Shown here piece by piece: positions 6,841 through 8,862 of a stretch of DNA of 8,862 bases (the stretch's first letter is position 1; every line of letters begins with the position of its first letter). The notes under the pieces were generated by a model. That model did no database searches. It was not told the origin of the DNA and saw only the letters and a program-made list of their open reading frames with translations. The position numbers were made by a program, and so were the translations under genes. The stretch is from Candidatus Pacearchaeota archaeon (GTDB taxonomy: Archaea > Nanobdellota > Nanobdellia > Pacearchaeales > GW2011-AR1). The stretch lies in NCBI GenBank assembly GCA_017609045.1, contig JAFCES010000027.1, positions 1-8,862 on the forward strand, given 5' to 3'.

Positions 6841-6850
6841 TATATAAATC
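6841..6850 (-). promoter_or_regulatory. Strong archaeal TATA box for the regulator/surface-protein operon
   Basis: The minus strand reads GATTTATATA, with AGAAA just upstream as a possible BRE. The expected transcription start is near 6820, giving a leader of about 33 nt before the ATG at 6787. A weaker TATTTATG near 6810, about 25 nt from that ATG, could serve a leaderless transcript instead. Confidence 0.5.
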
Positions 6851-6925
6851 TTTCTAAACTTTTACAGAAATAGTTAATTCTCAAATTCACGGACACTCAT
6901 TATTTATCTTCAAAATTTTCTTGTC

Positions 6926-7651
6926 TTAGTCTTCAGTCTCTACTCTTGGGGCTAAAACAAAATCTAACTCAAAATTATCTCCCTTAAACTCTAATTTAAG
7001 AGGATAATCATCTGAAAAATTTATCTTAATTTTATCTGTCAATTTGCAGGCCTTAATAAACTTCTGCATATACTCAAGAGAATATTTAGCTTTTCCTTTC
7101 TCCCCCTGAATTTTTGCTTCATCACCTGAAAACTTTGAATTAGTAGAATTTAGACCTTTTGCCTCAATGATAAACTTTCCCTCTTCTACAGAAAAGCTAC
7201 AGGAATCAGCAATAACACTGCAATCCTCTATTGCCTCTAGAAAATCTAAACCCATCATCTCTATTTTACAGGTAAAGTCAAGGGAAGGCATGGTTTTCTC
7301 TTCCTGCTCTATATTGATGAGGGCAAGATTAAATACTCTTTTTATTTTGTCGTGAATCTCTATCTTCAGAGTATTATCCTGTGTCTGTAAAATTAAGTTG
7401 CTTCCTACTCCAGCTCTCCTCAATACACTTTTCAGACTATCTAAACTCACTCCAAGAATTTCTTCCTCAGCTTCAAAAGCTGAAAAATTTGAGGCTGGAA
7501 GTTTAAAGCTAACTAAAGCTACGTTAGCAGGATCTATAGCTATAACACTTAAGCCTTCTTTATTCACTTTGATTTTAACCTCTGTAACTAACTCAGAAAT
7601 AATACTTATAATATCGATAAATGTTTTTGGTTGGTCTAATTTTAGTAACAT
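6926..7651 (-). CDS. pcn: DNA polymerase sliding clamp (PCNA)
   Basis: 241 residues. PCNA forms a ring around DNA and tethers polymerase, ligase, FEN1 and other enzymes. Diagnostic motifs are in place: AIDPANVALVSFKLP (38-52, the family's central MDP-x-x-V-x-L strand), YPLKLEF (216-222, the counterpart of the C-domain P-M-x-M-E-Y/F motif) and the terminal LAPRVE (233-238), part of the pocket that binds PIP-box partners. Length fits archaeal PCNA (about 240-250). The frame also has an ATG at 7702, but that start would add 17 unrelated residues (MLLEYNKAFKVFSILRI) and lies upstream of the TATA box centred 25 nt before 7651, so MLLKLDQPKTF is preferred. A single clamp gene is seen here, consistent with a homotrimer. 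It is divergent from the primase gene, a replication neighbourhood. The next gene downstream has its own promoter after a 138-nt gap. Confidence 0.95.
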   Translation of the reverse strand: MLLKLDQPKTFIDIISIISELVTEVKIKVNKEGLSVIAIDPANVALVSFKLPASNFSAFEAEEEILGVSLDSLKSVLRRAGVGSNLILQTQDNTLKIEIHDKIKRVFNLALINIEQEEKTMPSLDFTCKIEMMGLDFLEAIEDCSVIADSCSFSVEEGKFIIEAKGLNSTNSKFSGDEAKIQGEKGKAKYSLEYMQKFIKACKLTDKIKINFSDDYPLKLEFKGDNFELDFVLAPRVETED

Positions 7652-7670
7652 TATTCTTAAAATGCTGAAA

Positions 7671-7680
7671 ACTTTAAAAG
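7671..7680 (-). promoter_or_regulatory. TATA box for PCNA, probably leaderless
   Basis: The minus strand reads CTTTTAAAGT, centred about 25 nt before the ATG at 7651, which fits transcription starting at the start codon. No ribosome-binding site is visible before that ATG. The element is inside the frame extension upstream of the chosen start, which argues against the ATG at 7702. Confidence 0.5.
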
Positions 7681-7705
7681 CTTTATTATACTCCAATAGC
7701 ACTAA

Positions 7706-7715
7706 TTATTTAAAA
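7706..7715 (+). promoter_or_regulatory. TATA box for the primase gene, probably leaderless
   Basis: TTATTTAAAA is centred about 25 nt before the ATG at 7736. The bases before the ATG are a run of A with no clear Shine-Dalgarno sequence. Together with the PCNA element at 7671-7680 it forms a compact 84-bp divergent control region (7652-7735). Confidence 0.5.
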
Positions 7716-7735
7716 CAATTTCACTTTAAAAAAAA

Positions 7736-8862
7736 ATGCCAGAAGAAAAAGAGGAGGGAAAAATAAATAAGTTAAGGAGTTTAGCTTTATCATATTATTC
7801 TAGAAAAGACATTCAGAAAGCTATTTTTGATTTTTGTAGAAATAGAGAGACAATCCCTCGTCACTTAGATACTTTTGGGAAGAGACCAGACACTTTAGAA
7901 TACCCCTCTGATATTATACAGCAGATTAAAAAAGGCTTCACTTCTCTTCATTGCTCAGAAGAACTCTGGGAAGAGCCTTTAAAACTTTCTACAGAATTAA
8001 AAGAAGAAGAATTAAACGAGTTGAGAAAAGGCTGGGATTTGTTGATAGATATAGACTCTCAATATCTTGACTACAGCAAAATCGCTGCTGAATTAATTAT
8101 AGAAGCTTTAAAATTTCATGGTATTAAAAATTTTGGAGTGAAATTTTCAGGTTCCAAAGGTTTCCATATTATAGTTCCTTGGAAAGCTTTTCCTGAAAAA
8201 ATCCACGACAAACAAACAAAAGACATGTTCCCAGAATGGCCGAGAATGGTGGTGAGCTATTTGAAAGAGATGATAAATAAAAATTTAATTGAGCAGATTT
8301 CTGACTTGACAATAAAAGGAAGAAAAAGTTATATAAAAGACTTAGAAGAAGCAAAAAAAGTTATCCCCGACTTAATTTTAGTTTCTTCTCGCCATTTATT
8401 TCGTGCTCCATACTCGCTACATGAAAAAGGTCTTGTTTCTGTTGTTATTGACGAAAAAGACATCAAGAGTTTCCAGCCAAAATCAGCTGACCCTTTAAGA
8501 GTTACTGTAAAAAATTTTTATCCAGAAACAGAAGAAGGAGAAGCTCGCGAGCTTTTAATTTCAGCTTTAGACTGGTATGAGACAAGAAAAGAAAAAAAAG
8601 AAAAAGAGAGAAAAGGAAAAAAATATCAAGAAATTAAAGTTGATAAGAGCAGTATAGTTTATCCTCCCTGCCTTCTTAATATAATGAAAGGCTTGCCTGA
8701 CGGCAGGAAAAGAGCTTTATTTATCCTCCTCAACTACTTTCGCTCACTTAATCTGAGTTTTCCTGAGATAGAAGAAAAAATAGAGGAGTGGAATGAGAAA
8801 AACCCAAAACCCTTAAAACAGGGATATATAAAAAGCCAGATAAGCTGGCATAAAAGACAGAA
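7736..8862 (+). CDS. Archaeo-eukaryotic DNA primase, apparent single-chain PriS-PriL fusion (3' end beyond the window)
   Basis: 375 residues are visible, starting MPEEKEEGKINK, and the frame is open at the window edge. It makes RNA/DNA primers for replication. PriS-type motifs: LIDID with metal-binding D105 and D107; FSGSKGFH (137-144), the nucleotide-binding SGxxGxH motif; and SSRHLFRAPYSLH (217-229), the R-x-P-x-S-L-H motif. FGKRPDTLEYPSDI precedes them. The Cys/His zinc knob usual between DID and SGxxG in archaeal PriS is absent; only 29 residues separate these motifs. The Asp normally found just before the RxxRxPxSLH motif is Ser here. After a Lys/Glu-rich linker (283-297), YPPCLLNIMKGLPDGRKRAL (309-328) and LLNYFRSLNLSFPEIEEKIE resemble the PriL C-terminal domain, with C312 as the first Fe-S cysteine; the other three should lie past the window. 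Nanoarchaeum equitans is a precedent for a fused PriS-PriL primase. I give no gene symbol because one chain may cover both subunits. Confidence 0.85.
   Translation, partial: MPEEKEEGKINKLRSLALSYYSRKDIQKAIFDFCRNRETIPRHLDTFGKRPDTLEYPSDIIQQIKKGFTSLHCSEELWEEPLKLSTELKEEELNELRKGWDLLIDIDSQYLDYSKIAAELIIEALKFHGIKNFGVKFSGSKGFHIIVPWKAFPEKIHDKQTKDMFPEWPRMVVSYLKEMINKNLIEQISDLTIKGRKSYIKDLEEAKKVIPDLILVSSRHLFRAPYSLHEKGLVSVVIDEKDIKSFQPKSADPLRVTVKNFYPETEEGEARELLISALDWYETRKEKKEKERKGKKYQEIKVDKSSIVYPPCLLNIMKGLPDGRKRALFILLNYFRSLNLSFPEIEEKIEEWNEKNPKPLKQGYIKSQISWHKRQ

Noticed and set aside
6876..6902. Eight-codon open frame MSVREFEN between PCNA and the winged-helix gene
   Set aside because: Very short, with no ribosome-binding site or conservation that I can see.
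7652..7702. ATG at 7702 as the PCNA start
   Set aside because: It adds 17 residues not seen in PCNA and would place the start upstream of the likely TATA box; the ATG at 7651 matches family length.
7167..7766. Plus-strand open frames opposite PCNA (7167-7355, 7398-7766)
   Set aside because: The PCNA frame on the other strand is unambiguous.
8169..8354. Minus-strand 61-codon frame
   Set aside because: It is antisense to the conserved primase core; its composition (Leu/Ser-rich) is typical of a shadow frame.

Overview
The window is AT-rich and archaeal. It carries a PCNA sliding clamp and, divergent from it, an archaeo-eukaryotic DNA primase that appears to be a single-chain PriS-PriL fusion. 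Promoters look like TATA boxes about 25 nt upstream of start codons (leaderless style). The remaining genes encode secreted, cysteine-rich proteins and short proteins with a GQ[VI]TI-type membrane anchor. A fused primase plus such surface proteins recalls small-genome DPANN archaea of the Woesearchaeota/Pacearchaeota/Nanoarchaeota kind. That placement is an inference, because no rRNA is present.

Layout from right to left. Positions 7736-8862 (+) hold the start of the primase, cut by the window edge. Positions 7652-7735 are a compact divergent promoter region. Positions 6926-7651 (-) hold PCNA. Positions 6602-6787 (-) hold a small winged-helix DNA-binding protein with its own TATA box. It leads an apparent operon on the minus strand: a membrane-anchored pilin-like protein (5829-6617), a signal-peptide-bearing Cys-rich protein (5163-5822), and its continuation in another frame (2306-5170), which carries more Cys-rich sequence, a Gly/Ala-rich membrane block and repeated Ig-like domains. 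After a 215-bp spacer with a new promoter, the same two-gene cassette recurs: anchored protein (1287-2090) plus Cys-rich protein (566-1285), again continuing in another frame from 605 to the window edge.

The main point of interest is this tandem cassette. Both copies of the long Cys-rich gene are interrupted at nearly the same place, but with different frame shifts (-1 in one, +1 in the other). A 62-bp perfectly identical direct repeat (481-542 and 5109-5170) lies there, and one of its ends coincides exactly with the break in the right-hand copy. Recombination or gene conversion between copies, independent decay, or a repeat-driven assembly error are all possible.

Reading the cassette as a unit, the anchored protein and the Cys-rich giant are probably exported together and may form a disulfide-stabilised surface assembly. 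The winged-helix protein is a candidate local regulator of the right-hand copy. None of these surface proteins has a function I can name.
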